In this document: piece by piece, positions 1 through 6,657 of the stretch
Numbering within the stretch: position 1 is the first letter of the stretch
How the letters are laid out: each line of letters opens with the position of its first letter
Source: Calditrichota bacterium
GTDB taxonomy: Bacteria; Zhuqueibacterota; Zhuqueibacteria; Residuimicrobiales; Krinioviventaceae
NCBI GenBank assembly: GCA_003818595.1
Contig: RPQV01000170.1
Span: forward strand, 1-7,217
Direction of reading: 5' to 3'
Length of the DNA: 7,217 nucleotides
The notes under the pieces: model-generated
What the model was told of the DNA's origin: nothing
Seen by the model: the letters and a program-made list of their open reading frames with translations, nothing else
Databases searched by the model: none
Program-made: the position numbers and the translations under genes

Positions 1-24
1 ACGATATTAATTTACTAAAAAAGA

Positions 25-86
25 AAAAACCGAACAGTTGTTTTGCTTCCTTGAACAAGGAACCCACTAACAATCATTCGGTTTTT
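25..86 (-). terminator. Compound hairpin, candidate intrinsic terminator for leftward transcription
   Basis: The outer arms AAAAACCGAA (25-34) and TTCGGTTTTT (77-86) are perfectly complementary over 10 bp. After a 2x2 mismatch, GTTGTT (37-42) pairs with AACAAT (69-74), with one G-T wobble. Inside that, TTCCTT (47-52) pairs with AAGGAA (57-62) around a GAAC loop. Read leftward, the stem exits into TTTTTTCTTTTTT, a good U-tract. Read rightward, the tract is only five T. This fits a terminator for the minus-strand operon or for a short RNA, but it lies about 500 nt beyond the gcvH stop and the outer stem has only three G-C pairs. A purely structural or regulatory RNA role is the alternative. Confidence 0.45.
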
Positions 87-580
87 AAGTGGGAGCCTGT
101 AAACAAAGTCGCTAAACAGTATGTTTATTCAAGTTAAATATTAATATACACTTTTTTTCCAAAAATTGAAACTTGATTCCTGTAGCGAGTTATTTATAGG
201 CATCTCCCAATATATTTCATCGACGATTTTATAAACCGTTTTCCCGCATAAAAGTTCCCAACGGAAAAATAATTTTTTCAAATTCAATCTCAATTGAATC
301 GATCAGGCATTAACAATTTTTGTGCCAAAATTTAATCAACGAAACAGGTTATGAGCGGAGCTGCCATATTTGAACAATTGATTTTATTATAGTTACTCAG
401 CCTGGAACCCGCGACGATGGCCGTCATTCCGACCGTTTGGTCACAGCCGTCAATTGCAGGGCAGGAATTGTCCCATTGATGCAACAATCATCGGCAACGA
501 GGGAAACGCTCTGTTCCACATTGCGACGATTTGATCAGACATTCCGGCGGACCTGCTTTGGGCTGGAAGTGAAGACGCTG
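87..580. other. Intergenic region with no supported gene
   Basis: Positions 87-390 are AT-rich, with frequent stops in all frames. The only clear structure is a 7-bp hairpin, ATTCAAT (282-288) with ATTGAAT (293-299). Positions about 395-580 are clearly richer in GC. They contain short open stretches on both strands (minus 424-534, plus 382-534), but none has a start with a Shine-Dalgarno sequence and none matches a family I recognise. I see no terminator directly after gcvH. The stretch could hold a decayed gene or repeat, or a long 3' untranslated region. Confidence 0.5.
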
Positions 581-958
581 TCACCCAATCAGCGCTTTGT
601 AATCGTCGGGGCTTAAAAGGCTGTTCAACTCGGCTGCATTTGACATCTGCACCTTGATCATCCACCCTGCGCCGAAAGGATCTTTATTCACCAATTCCGG
701 TTGATCGGCCAAGACCTGATTCACCTCGGTGACGACGCCGCTGACCGGAGCGTACAAATCGGATGCCGCTTTCACGGCCTCCACTGTGCCAAAAGACTCC
801 TTTTGGGTGATCTGGTCATCGACATCCGGAAGTTTTATATAAATGAGGTCTCCCAATTCGCCTTGAGCATATTCAGTGATTCCGATGGTCGCAATCGAGC
901 CCTCAACAGCCACCCATTCATGCTCGCTGGTGTATTTCATCTTCTCTGGTACGTTCAT
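581..958 (-). CDS. gcvH: Glycine cleavage system H protein (lipoyl carrier)
   Basis: This 125-residue protein is the usual length for GcvH. H protein carries a lipoyl arm that takes the aminomethyl group from the P protein, presents it to the T protein and is reoxidised by the L protein, in the cytoplasm. The lipoylation motif is clear: ESFGTVEAVKAASDLYAPVSG spans residues about 54-74, with Lys63 as the modified residue. The N-terminal YTSEHEW and the later NKDPFGAGWMIKV are also typical of the family. The ATG at 958 is chosen because GAGG lies 5 nt upstream, directly after the accC stop; Met7 is a weaker alternative. The gene starts 9 nt after accC, so it is almost certainly co-transcribed and perhaps translationally coupled. 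No gcvT, gcvP or lpd is present here, so the partners must lie elsewhere. H protein can also be an entry point for lipoyl groups in bacteria with relay-type lipoate assembly, which would suit this isolated position; that is inference. Confidence 0.96.
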   Translation of the reverse strand: MNVPEKMKYTSEHEWVAVEGSIATIGITEYAQGELGDLIYIKLPDVDDQITQKESFGTVEAVKAASDLYAPVSGVVTEVNQVLADQPELVNKDPFGAGWMIKVQMSNAAELNSLLSPDDYKALIG

Positions 959-967
959 TTTTTCCTC

Positions 968-2314
968 TTATATCTTTATATTGGCTGATTCCAAAAACTT
1001 GGTGCTTAGATTTCCGGAACGAAATTGTTCATGATTCAGGATGGCTTTGTGCAGCGGAATGGTGGTAAAGACGCCTTCGACGACAAATTCATCCAGAGCA
1101 CGCAGCATCCTTTCGATGGCTTCGTCCCGATCTCGGCCATGGGTGATCAGCTTGGCGATGAGCGAGTCGTAAAAGGGAGGGATGACATATTGGGCATACG
1201 CATGCGTATCGACGCGCACCCCGACGCCGCCGGGTGTATGAAGACTGGTGATTTTTCCGGGCGAGGGTCGAAATCCCTGCGACGGATCCTCCGCATTGAT
1301 CCGGCACTCAATCGCATGACCGCGCAAGCGGTAATGTTTCAGTTTTTCCGGAATCTCTTTCCCGGCGGCGATGGCGATTTGTTCTTTCACCAAATCGATA
1401 TCAAAAACCTCTTCCGTCACCGGGTGTTCCACCTGGATTCGAGTATTCATTTCCATGAAATAGAATTGACGATTTTCATCCATCAGAAATTCGATGGTGC
1501 CGGCGCTGTTGTACCTGACCTGTTTGGCGCCGCGGATCGCCGCTTCATTCAGTTTATCGCGCATACTTTGATCCACTGCCGGAGAAGGAGACTCTTCGAT
1601 CAGTTTCTGATGTTTGCGTTGAATGGAGCATTCGCGTTCGCCCAAAGATACAACGTTACCGTGCTGATCACCCAGTAATTGCACTTCAATGTGACGCGGA
1701 TTCTCAAAGTATTTCTCGATATAAATATTTGGATTGCCGAATGCGGCGCCGGCTTCTGTGCGTGCAGAATGATAAGCATTCTCCAACTCGCTTTTACTGC
1801 GGACGACGCGCATGCCGCGGCCGCCGCCGCCGGCGACAGCTTTGACGATGACGGGGAATCCAATCTCATCGACGACCTTTTCCGCCTCACTCAAGCTGCC
1901 CACCACGCCATCCGAACCGGGTATCGTCGGCACTCCTGCCTTTTTCATGGTATCTTTGGCGAACGCCTTATCTCCCATCTGCGTGATAATCGTAGGCGAT
2001 GGTCCGATAAAGTGAATGCCACAAGATTCGCAGACTTCGGCAAAATGAGCATTTTCCGACAGAAATCCGTAACCCGGATGCACGGCATCGGCATTGGTGA
2101 TTTCCGCTGCGCTGATGAGATTGGGGATACTGAGGTAGCTTTTGCCGCTTGGTCCGGGTCCGATGCACACCGCCTCATCCGCGAAACGGACGTGCAGGCT
2201 GTCGCGGTCGGCGACGCTATAAACCGCGACCGTTCGGATCCCCAATTCTTTGCAGGCGCGTATGATGCGCAGTGCGATTTCACCGCGATTCGCTATGAGT
2301 ATTTTTTTGAACAA
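968..2314 (-). CDS. accC: Acetyl-CoA carboxylase, biotin carboxylase subunit
   Basis: This 448-residue protein is full length for AccC. It uses ATP and bicarbonate to carboxylate the biotin on BCCP, the first half of malonyl-CoA synthesis for fatty acids. The N-terminal domain opens with MFKKILIANRGEIALRIIRA. The ATP-grasp domain has Lys116, Lys159, the glycine-rich loop AGGGGRGM (161-168), His208, the HQKLIEE segment with Lys237, Glu275, Glu288 in FMEMN, Arg292 in NTRIQVEHPVTEE, and Arg338. These match the known ATP, bicarbonate and catalytic residues of the E. coli enzyme to within one position. The start codon is TTG, chosen because it begins exactly at the conserved N-terminus and has GGAGG 4 nt upstream. 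The gene lies 17 nt after accB and 9 nt before gcvH. Pyruvate or propionyl-CoA carboxylase subunits share this fold, but the 448-residue length without fused domains and the adjacent accB favour AccC. accA and accD are not in the window. Confidence 0.97.
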   Translation of the reverse strand: MFKKILIANRGEIALRIIRACKELGIRTVAVYSVADRDSLHVRFADEAVCIGPGPSGKSYLSIPNLISAAEITNADAVHPGYGFLSENAHFAEVCESCGIHFIGPSPTIITQMGDKAFAKDTMKKAGVPTIPGSDGVVGSLSEAEKVVDEIGFPVIVKAVAGGGGRGMRVVRSKSELENAYHSARTEAGAAFGNPNIYIEKYFENPRHIEVQLLGDQHGNVVSLGERECSIQRKHQKLIEESPSPAVDQSMRDKLNEAAIRGAKQVRYNSAGTIEFLMDENRQFYFMEMNTRIQVEHPVTEEVFDIDLVKEQIAIAAGKEIPEKLKHYRLRGHAIECRINAEDPSQGFRPSPGKITSLHTPGGVGVRVDTHAYAQYVIPPFYDSLIAKLITHGRDRDEAIERMLRALDEFVVEGVFTTIPLHKAILNHEQFRSGNLSTKFLESANIKI

Positions 2315-2317
2315 GGT

Positions 2318-2325
2318 CCCTCCCC
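2318..2325 (-). promoter_or_regulatory. Shine-Dalgarno site deciding the TTG start of accC
   Basis: On the minus strand GGGGAGGG, containing GGAGG at 2319-2323, lies 4 nt before the TTG at 2314. It sits between the accB stop and accC. No ATG exists near the conserved AccC N-terminus, so this site supports the TTG start. Confidence 0.65.
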
Positions 2326-2331
2326 GGCTTT

Positions 2332-2805
2332 CTAGGAAGGATCGATTAAAAACAGCGATTGATTGTATTCAATCGGCTGCGCATTTTCGACAAGAACCTT
2401 CACCACACGCCCGCCCACCTCAGACTCTATTTCATTCATCAGTTTCATGGCTTCGATAATGCAGACCACCTGCCCTTTTGCAATGACATCTCCCTCTTTG
2501 ACATAGGGGGAAGCATCGGGCGAAGAGGCGCGATAAAAGGTGCCCACCATGGGGGCGCGGATGGGTACAAATTTTCCTGAATCAGCGGGCGCCGCTTTGG
2601 GTTCCGCCGCCATAACGGGCTCAAGTACCGGCAGCGGCGGCGGGGCGGCATACTGAACCGGCGCAGGCGTAACTCCGGTACCGGCGACGCCTCCTCGGTT
2701 TTTATGAATTCGTATTTTTTGACCCCACCACCGACTGATTTCAAGCTCATCGATGGCGCTTCTTTCAACAATCTTGACCAGTTCTTCAATCTGTTTTGGC
2801 CGCAT
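2332..2805 (-). CDS. accB: Biotin carboxyl carrier protein of acetyl-CoA carboxylase
   Basis: This 157-residue protein matches the usual BCCP length. It carries the biotin that shuttles carboxyl groups from AccC to the carboxyltransferase. Residues 1-36 form the short N-terminal segment (IEELVKIVERSAIDELEIS). Residues about 40-76 form a flexible linker rich in Pro and Ala. Residues about 79-156 form the biotinyl domain. The biotinylation site is EAMKLMNE with Lys121. The TFYRASSPDASPYVKEGD segment (89-106) is the thumb insertion that marks a true AccB rather than a generic biotinyl domain. The ATG at 2805 has GGAG 7 nt upstream. The gene begins 21 nt after efp and is followed 17 nt later by accC, the common efp-accB-accC arrangement. 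Biotin ligase (BirA) is expected elsewhere. Confidence 0.96.
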   Translation of the reverse strand: MRPKQIEELVKIVERSAIDELEISRWWGQKIRIHKNRGGVAGTGVTPAPVQYAAPPPLPVLEPVMAAEPKAAPADSGKFVPIRAPMVGTFYRASSPDASPYVKEGDVIAKGQVVCIIEAMKLMNEIESEVGGRVVKVLVENAQPIEYNQSLFLIDPS

Positions 2806-2826
2806 AACGTCTCTCCGTAAATGTGG

Positions 2827-3390
2827 CTATTTGTTGACGCGTTCCAAATAGCTGGCGGAACGCGTATCAATTTTAATGACATCCCCCGCTTCGACAAACA
2901 ATGGCACTTGAACGCGACTGCCGGTCTCCACCGTCGCCGGTTTGGTTGCCCCGGAGACCGTATCTCCTTTGAATCCAGGATCGGTTTCAATGACCTCCAA
3001 TTCGACAAAAAACGGCATTTCTGCCGCGATGGGTACTTCGTCATTCAGCAAAAGGCTTACCTGGATACCCTCTTTGAGAAAATCAGGCGAAGGCGCCAAC
3101 AGCCTGCTTTCCAGGGCGATTTGTTCATATGTTTCGTTGTCCATGCAGAAGAGCATATTTCCTTCACGATATAAATACTGCATTTGGCGACGTTCGATGT
3201 TGACATCTTCCAATTTGTCGCTGCCGCGAAAGGTTCTTTCAAGCACGCGACCGCTCTGCAAGCCTTTGAGTTTTGTCCGCGTGAAGGCGCTCCCGCGCGC
3301 CATCTTGACGTGCTGAAACTCTACAATGGTATATAGTTCGTTATCAATTCTGACGATTAATCCGGTTTTGAAATCGGAGGTGGTGACCAT
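2827..3390 (-). CDS. efp: Elongation factor P
   Basis: This 187-residue protein is the normal EF-P length. EF-P binds between the ribosomal P and E sites and rescues ribosomes stalled on polyproline. The three beta-barrel domains fall at about 1-63, 65-128 and 129-187. The family-typical segments are QYLYREGNMLFCMDNETYEQ (residues about 73-92) and the C-terminal DPGFKGDTVSGATKPATVETG with the basic end ERVNK. The tip loop that reaches the P-site tRNA reads VKMARGSAFTRTKLK (28-42). The residue at the modification position is Arg32, and the usual Pro-Gly before it is Met30-Ala31. Lysine types are modified by EpmA or by 5-aminopentanol attachment; arginine types can be rhamnosylated by EarP. None of those enzymes is encoded here. 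The ATG at 3390 has AAAGGA 9 nt upstream. The gene lies 45 nt after gatB and 21 nt before accB. Confidence 0.96.
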   Translation of the reverse strand: MVTTSDFKTGLIVRIDNELYTIVEFQHVKMARGSAFTRTKLKGLQSGRVLERTFRGSDKLEDVNIERRQMQYLYREGNMLFCMDNETYEQIALESRLLAPSPDFLKEGIQVSLLLNDEVPIAAEMPFFVELEVIETDPGFKGDTVSGATKPATVETGSRVQVPLFVEAGDVIKIDTRSASYLERVNK

Positions 3391-3435
3391 TCAGGGAATT
3401 CCTTTATTTGTTCAATTCATTTTTTCAGCCATTCT

Positions 3436-4887
3436 TCACTTGGATAAAAGGGCCAATTTTTTGCGCAGGATAGAGTTAACCAGTTTTGGATTCGCTTTCC
3501 CCTGGGTTGCGCGCATGATTTGGCCGATAAAAAAACCCAGCACTTTTTCGTTGCCGTTCAAATAATCCTGCACATCGCGGGGATTCTTTTCAATGATGGA
3601 GGAAACGATCTGTTCAATAGCATCAAGATCGGAAATCTGCAGCAATCCTTTTTCCTCGACGATCAGCGTCGGCGACTTGCCGGAGTCAAGGCACTCTTCA
3701 AAAACTTCTTTTGCAGAAGAGCCACTAATGGTACCCTGTTCAATCAGGGTCAAAAGTTCAGCCAGAAAAGCGGGCGTCAGCTTTAGTTGATGCAAATGCT
3801 CGTTGCGTTCTTTAAGAGAACGAAGCAGGTTCCCCATGATCCAATTACTGGCCGCCTTTTTATCTTTCACCCGCAGCGCCGTCTGTTCAAAATATTCAGC
3901 CACTTTCGGACTTTCCGTCAAGACTTGAGCGTCATACTCGGGCAGGGAAAATTGCCGCATAAAACGTTCTCGTTTTGCTTCAGGAAGTTCGGGAATATTG
4001 GCGCGCACCTGTTCGATATCGCCCGCGGTCATGCTGATCGGCGCTAAATCGGGATCGGGAAAATAACGATAGTCGTGCGAATACTCTTTGGTGCGCATGG
4101 ATTCGGCAACATTTCGATTGGCGTCCCACAAAAGCGTCTGCTGCTCGATCACGCCGCCGTTTTCGAGGATCATTTCCTGGCGATGAATTTCATATTCCAG
4201 CGCTTTTTCGACAGCTCGAAAAGAATTCATGTTTTTCAATTCAGTCTTGGTGCCCAAAGTCGTCGTTCCGATCGGACGCAATGACACATTGGCATCGCAA
4301 CGCAGACTGCCCTCCTCCATATTCCCATCGCAGATGCCGAGATAGACGACGATCTGGCGCAAGTGCACCAAATATTCATAAGCCTCCTGCGGCGTTCGAA
4401 AATCGGGATCGCTCACCACTTCCAGCAGGGGCACTCCGCATCGGTTCACATCCACCAGCGACTCGTCTTTGCCCACAAACGATTCTGCGTGCAGAGATTT
4501 ACCGGCATCTTCTTCCATGTGAATCCGGGTGATGCCTATCCTACGCGAAGGTTGACCCTCGATCTTGACCACAAGTTCACCATGTTCGGCAAAAGGCTCT
4601 TCAAATTGGGAAATCTGATATGACTTGGGCAGGTCCGGATAAAAATAGTTCTTCCGCGCCAAAATAGAAGTATTGTTGATTTTGCAGCCGGTTGCCAATG
4701 ACAAACGTACGGCATATTCCATCACTTTGCGATTGAGAACGGGCAAAGAACCGGGCATTCCGAGACAAACCGGACAAACTTGAGAATTGGGGACAGCGCC
4801 AAATAGAGTCGAACAACTGCAGAATATCTTGGTGTCAGTGTTCAGCTGGATATGGACTTCAAGACCTATCACCGGTTCATAATACAT
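3436..4887 (-). CDS. gatB: Asp-tRNA(Asn)/Glu-tRNA(Gln) amidotransferase subunit B
   Basis: This 483-residue protein is full length for GatB. With GatA and GatC it converts misacylated Glu-tRNA(Gln) and/or Asp-tRNA(Asn) into the correct aminoacyl-tRNA. GatB binds the tRNA and holds the kinase/transamidation site. The N-terminus YEPVIGLEVHIQLNT is the family signature. Cys23 and Cys25 (FCSCS) with Cys38 and Cys41 (CPVC) form the zinc site seen in zinc-containing GatB. The central cradle includes DVNRCGVPLLEVVSDPD, MEEGSLRCDANVSLRP and YRYFPDPDL. The C-terminal helical and YqeY-like tail (about 330-483) ends with TQGKANPKLVNSILRKKL. The ATG at 4887 is the only sensible start. GAGGA overlaps the gatA stop but is 13 nt from the ATG, longer than ideal. 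The gene lies 16 nt after gatA. GatE, an archaeal relative, has an inserted domain that is absent here. Confidence 0.97.
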   Translation of the reverse strand: MYYEPVIGLEVHIQLNTDTKIFCSCSTLFGAVPNSQVCPVCLGMPGSLPVLNRKVMEYAVRLSLATGCKINNTSILARKNYFYPDLPKSYQISQFEEPFAEHGELVVKIEGQPSRRIGITRIHMEEDAGKSLHAESFVGKDESLVDVNRCGVPLLEVVSDPDFRTPQEAYEYLVHLRQIVVYLGICDGNMEEGSLRCDANVSLRPIGTTTLGTKTELKNMNSFRAVEKALEYEIHRQEMILENGGVIEQQTLLWDANRNVAESMRTKEYSHDYRYFPDPDLAPISMTAGDIEQVRANIPELPEAKRERFMRQFSLPEYDAQVLTESPKVAEYFEQTALRVKDKKAASNWIMGNLLRSLKERNEHLHQLKLTPAFLAELLTLIEQGTISGSSAKEVFEECLDSGKSPTLIVEEKGLLQISDLDAIEQIVSSIIEKNPRDVQDYLNGNEKVLGFFIGQIMRATQGKANPKLVNSILRKKLALLSK

Positions 4888-4903
4888 AACGCAAAGCCGT
4901 TCC

Positions 4904-6331
4904 TCAATTCAGTTTTTCCAGAAAATCCGCAACCTGTAAAAGTTTTCCTTCAGAAAACGGTTTCCCCAGCAGTTGCAGGCCAATCGGCAATCCATGAGAA
5001 TCAGCGCCGCTGGGCAGAGCAATGCCCGGAAGGCCGGCAAGGTTGCATGACACGGTATAGATATCCGACAAATACATGGTCAAGGGATCATCAATTTTTT
5101 CACCGAGCCTGAAAGCCGTCGTCGGTGCAATCGGAGTCAACAGGCAATCAACCTGCGCAAAAACGTTATTAAAATCCTGGCGAATCAACGTCCTGACTTT
5201 TTGCGCTTTTCGATAATAGGCATCATAATAGCCGGATGATAAAACATAAGTGCCCAGCATAATCCGGCGCTTGACCTCGCTGCCGAATCCTTCGGTTCTG
5301 CTCTTGACATACATCTCTTCGAGGTCCATCACCTTCTCAGCCCGAACCCCATAGCGGGCGCCGTCAAATCGCGCCAAATTCGAGGATGCTTCTGCCGTGG
5401 CGATGATATAATACGCGGCAATCGCGTACTCGGTGTGCGGCAGGCTCACTTCCACGATCTCGGCACCGGCTTTTCCCAATTGAGCGGCACGATTTTCAAT
5501 ATTTTGACGGATTTCAGGATCCAACCCGGCGCCATAATATTCTTTGGGCAGACCGATGATCAATCCTTTGACATCACGGTTCAAATAGGTGGTATAATCC
5601 TCGGTCGGTTGGTTAGCTGAAGTCGAATCGAGGTGATCGTAGCCGGAAATGACGTTCAAAATCGACGCAGCGTCATCCACTGATTTGCACAGCGGACCAA
5701 TTTGATCCAGCGATGACGCATAAGCAATCAAGCCAAAGCGGGAGACTCGACCGTAGGTCGGTTTTATGCCTACCACACCGCAAAACGAGGCCGGCTGACG
5801 TATGGAACCGCCGGTATCGCTCCCTAATGCAGCGGTACAGAGATTTCCGGCAACAGCCGCAGCAGAACCCCCGGAGGACCCTCCGGCTACTCGATCCGTC
5901 GCAGTCGGATTTTTTACTGCACCGGAAAAAGAGGTCTCGCTGGAGGAGCCCATAGCGAACTCGTCCATATTCGTTTTGCCGATGAATACGGCGTCCGCCT
6001 GTGCGAGTTTTTTAATGACAGTCGCATCGTATGGCGAGATAAAATTCGACAGTATTTTGGATCCGCAGGTGGTAGGAGCACCGCTTAAAACAATCAGGTC
6101 TTTGATGCCCAGCACCAGGCCTGCCAGGGCGCCTGCATTATTTGCAGATATTTTTCGATCGATTTCCTCTGCGCGTTGCCGGGCATCTTTTTCAAAAACA
6201 GAGATAAAGGCATTGAGAGGCTTCTTTTCCCGAATATTGTCAAGATAATCGGCGACGAGTTGAGCGCAGGTGATTTCTCGACCGACGATTCTCTTCCGAA
6301 GAGAAGTATAATCAAGATCCGTTAACTGCAA
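4904..6331 (-). CDS. gatA: Asp-tRNA(Asn)/Glu-tRNA(Gln) amidotransferase subunit A (amidase)
   Basis: This 475-residue protein is close to the usual GatA length of about 480-490. GatA hydrolyses glutamine and passes the ammonia through a channel to GatB. The Ser-cisSer-Lys triad of the amidase-signature family is visible as Lys77 (GIKDL), Ser152 (AGGSSGGSAAA) and Ser176 (GSDTGGSIRQPASFCG). The spacing equals that of S. aureus GatA (79, 154, 178) with a constant offset of two. KTNMDEFAMGSSSETS (119-134) and the YDAYYRKAQKVRTLI segment also identify GatA rather than a generic amidase. The start is TTG at 6331; AAGGGA lies 6 nt upstream and no ATG is available between the upstream in-frame stop and the conserved N-terminus. 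It lies 93 nt after tatA and 16 nt before gatB. gatC, often just upstream of gatA, is missing from the window. Confidence 0.97.
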   Translation of the reverse strand: MQLTDLDYTSLRKRIVGREITCAQLVADYLDNIREKKPLNAFISVFEKDARQRAEEIDRKISANNAGALAGLVLGIKDLIVLSGAPTTCGSKILSNFISPYDATVIKKLAQADAVFIGKTNMDEFAMGSSSETSFSGAVKNPTATDRVAGGSSGGSAAAVAGNLCTAALGSDTGGSIRQPASFCGVVGIKPTYGRVSRFGLIAYASSLDQIGPLCKSVDDAASILNVISGYDHLDSTSANQPTEDYTTYLNRDVKGLIIGLPKEYYGAGLDPEIRQNIENRAAQLGKAGAEIVEVSLPHTEYAIAAYYIIATAEASSNLARFDGARYGVRAEKVMDLEEMYVKSRTEGFGSEVKRRIMLGTYVLSSGYYDAYYRKAQKVRTLIRQDFNNVFAQVDCLLTPIAPTTAFRLGEKIDDPLTMYLSDIYTVSCNLAGLPGIALPSGADSHGLPIGLQLLGKPFSEGKLLQVADFLEKLN

Positions 6332-6337
6332 AAGATA

Positions 6338-6343
6338 TCCCTT
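6338..6343 (-). promoter_or_regulatory. Shine-Dalgarno site deciding the TTG start of gatA
   Basis: On the minus strand AAGGGA lies 6 nt before the TTG at 6331. The open frame upstream of this TTG contains no ATG before a stop, so this site fixes the start. Confidence 0.6.
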
Positions 6344-6424
6344 AGCAAATTGATGCGGTGAAAGTTGAAGAAATAATAACTGGTGACTGAAAAATCAAGC
6401 CAAAGTGCATAGCCTGTGTTTTAT

Positions 6425-6616
6425 TTATTCTTCATCGTTATTGGACAATTTTTTTCTTTCTTCAGGTTCATCAACATCATCGCGCTGGGCTTTTTTGAAT
6501 TCACGAATTCCTTTGCCCAAGCCCTTCGCCAATTCGGGCAGTTTTTTACCGCCGAACAATAAAAGGATCACAAAAAATACCAGTAATAGTTCCTGAGGAC
6601 CGACACCACCAAGCAT
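6425..6616 (-). CDS. tatA: Sec-independent (Tat) translocase protein TatA, 63 aa
   Basis: TatA oligomerises in the inner membrane to let folded proteins with twin-arginine signals cross. The protein begins MLGGVGPQEL with Glu9, followed by one membrane helix (about residues 10-21, LLLVFFVILLLF), the Phe-Gly hinge (21-22), and an amphipathic helix GKKLPELAKGLGKGIREFKKAQ (about 23-44). The tail is highly acidic and charged (DDVDEPEERKKLSNNDEE). The start chosen is the ATG at 6616, because GGAG (6623-6626) lies 6 nt upstream. A longer reading from a TTG at 6628 would place that Shine-Dalgarno sequence inside the gene and is unlikely. It lies 41 nt downstream of a second, shorter tat gene. It could equally be called TatA/E; no TatC is encoded here. 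Confidence 0.93.
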   Translation of the reverse strand: MLGGVGPQELLLVFFVILLLFGGKKLPELAKGLGKGIREFKKAQRDDVDEPEERKKLSNNDEE

Positions 6617-6622
6617 CTTATT

Positions 6623-6626
6623 CTCC
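6623..6626 (-). promoter_or_regulatory. Shine-Dalgarno site deciding the ATG start of tatA
   Basis: GGAG on the minus strand lies 6 nt before the ATG at 6616. It overlaps the alternative upstream TTG codon at 6626-6628, which argues for the shorter protein. Confidence 0.65.
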
Positions 6627-6657
6627 AATCTTTAGTATCAAGTTACACCGTCTAATG

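Noticed and set aside
450..665. A minus-strand open frame running from inside gcvH into the intergenic region
   Set aside because: It overlaps the lipoyl-carrier gene in another register and has no recognisable domain or start signal.
1025..2335. Two long open frames on the plus strand opposite accC (1025-1678 and 1679-2335)
   Set aside because: They are antisense shadows of a highly conserved gene, have no Shine-Dalgarno sequence or recognisable family, and arise from the codon use of accC.
6373..6403. A possible internal promoter before gatA (TTGGCT, 19-nt spacer, TATTAT)
   Set aside because: The spacer is too long and the -35 match is weak. The gap is AT-rich, so chance matches are expected.
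6332..6424. A hidden gatC in the gap before gatA
   Set aside because: Only 93 nt are available, far less than a GatC gene needs, and the frames contain stops.
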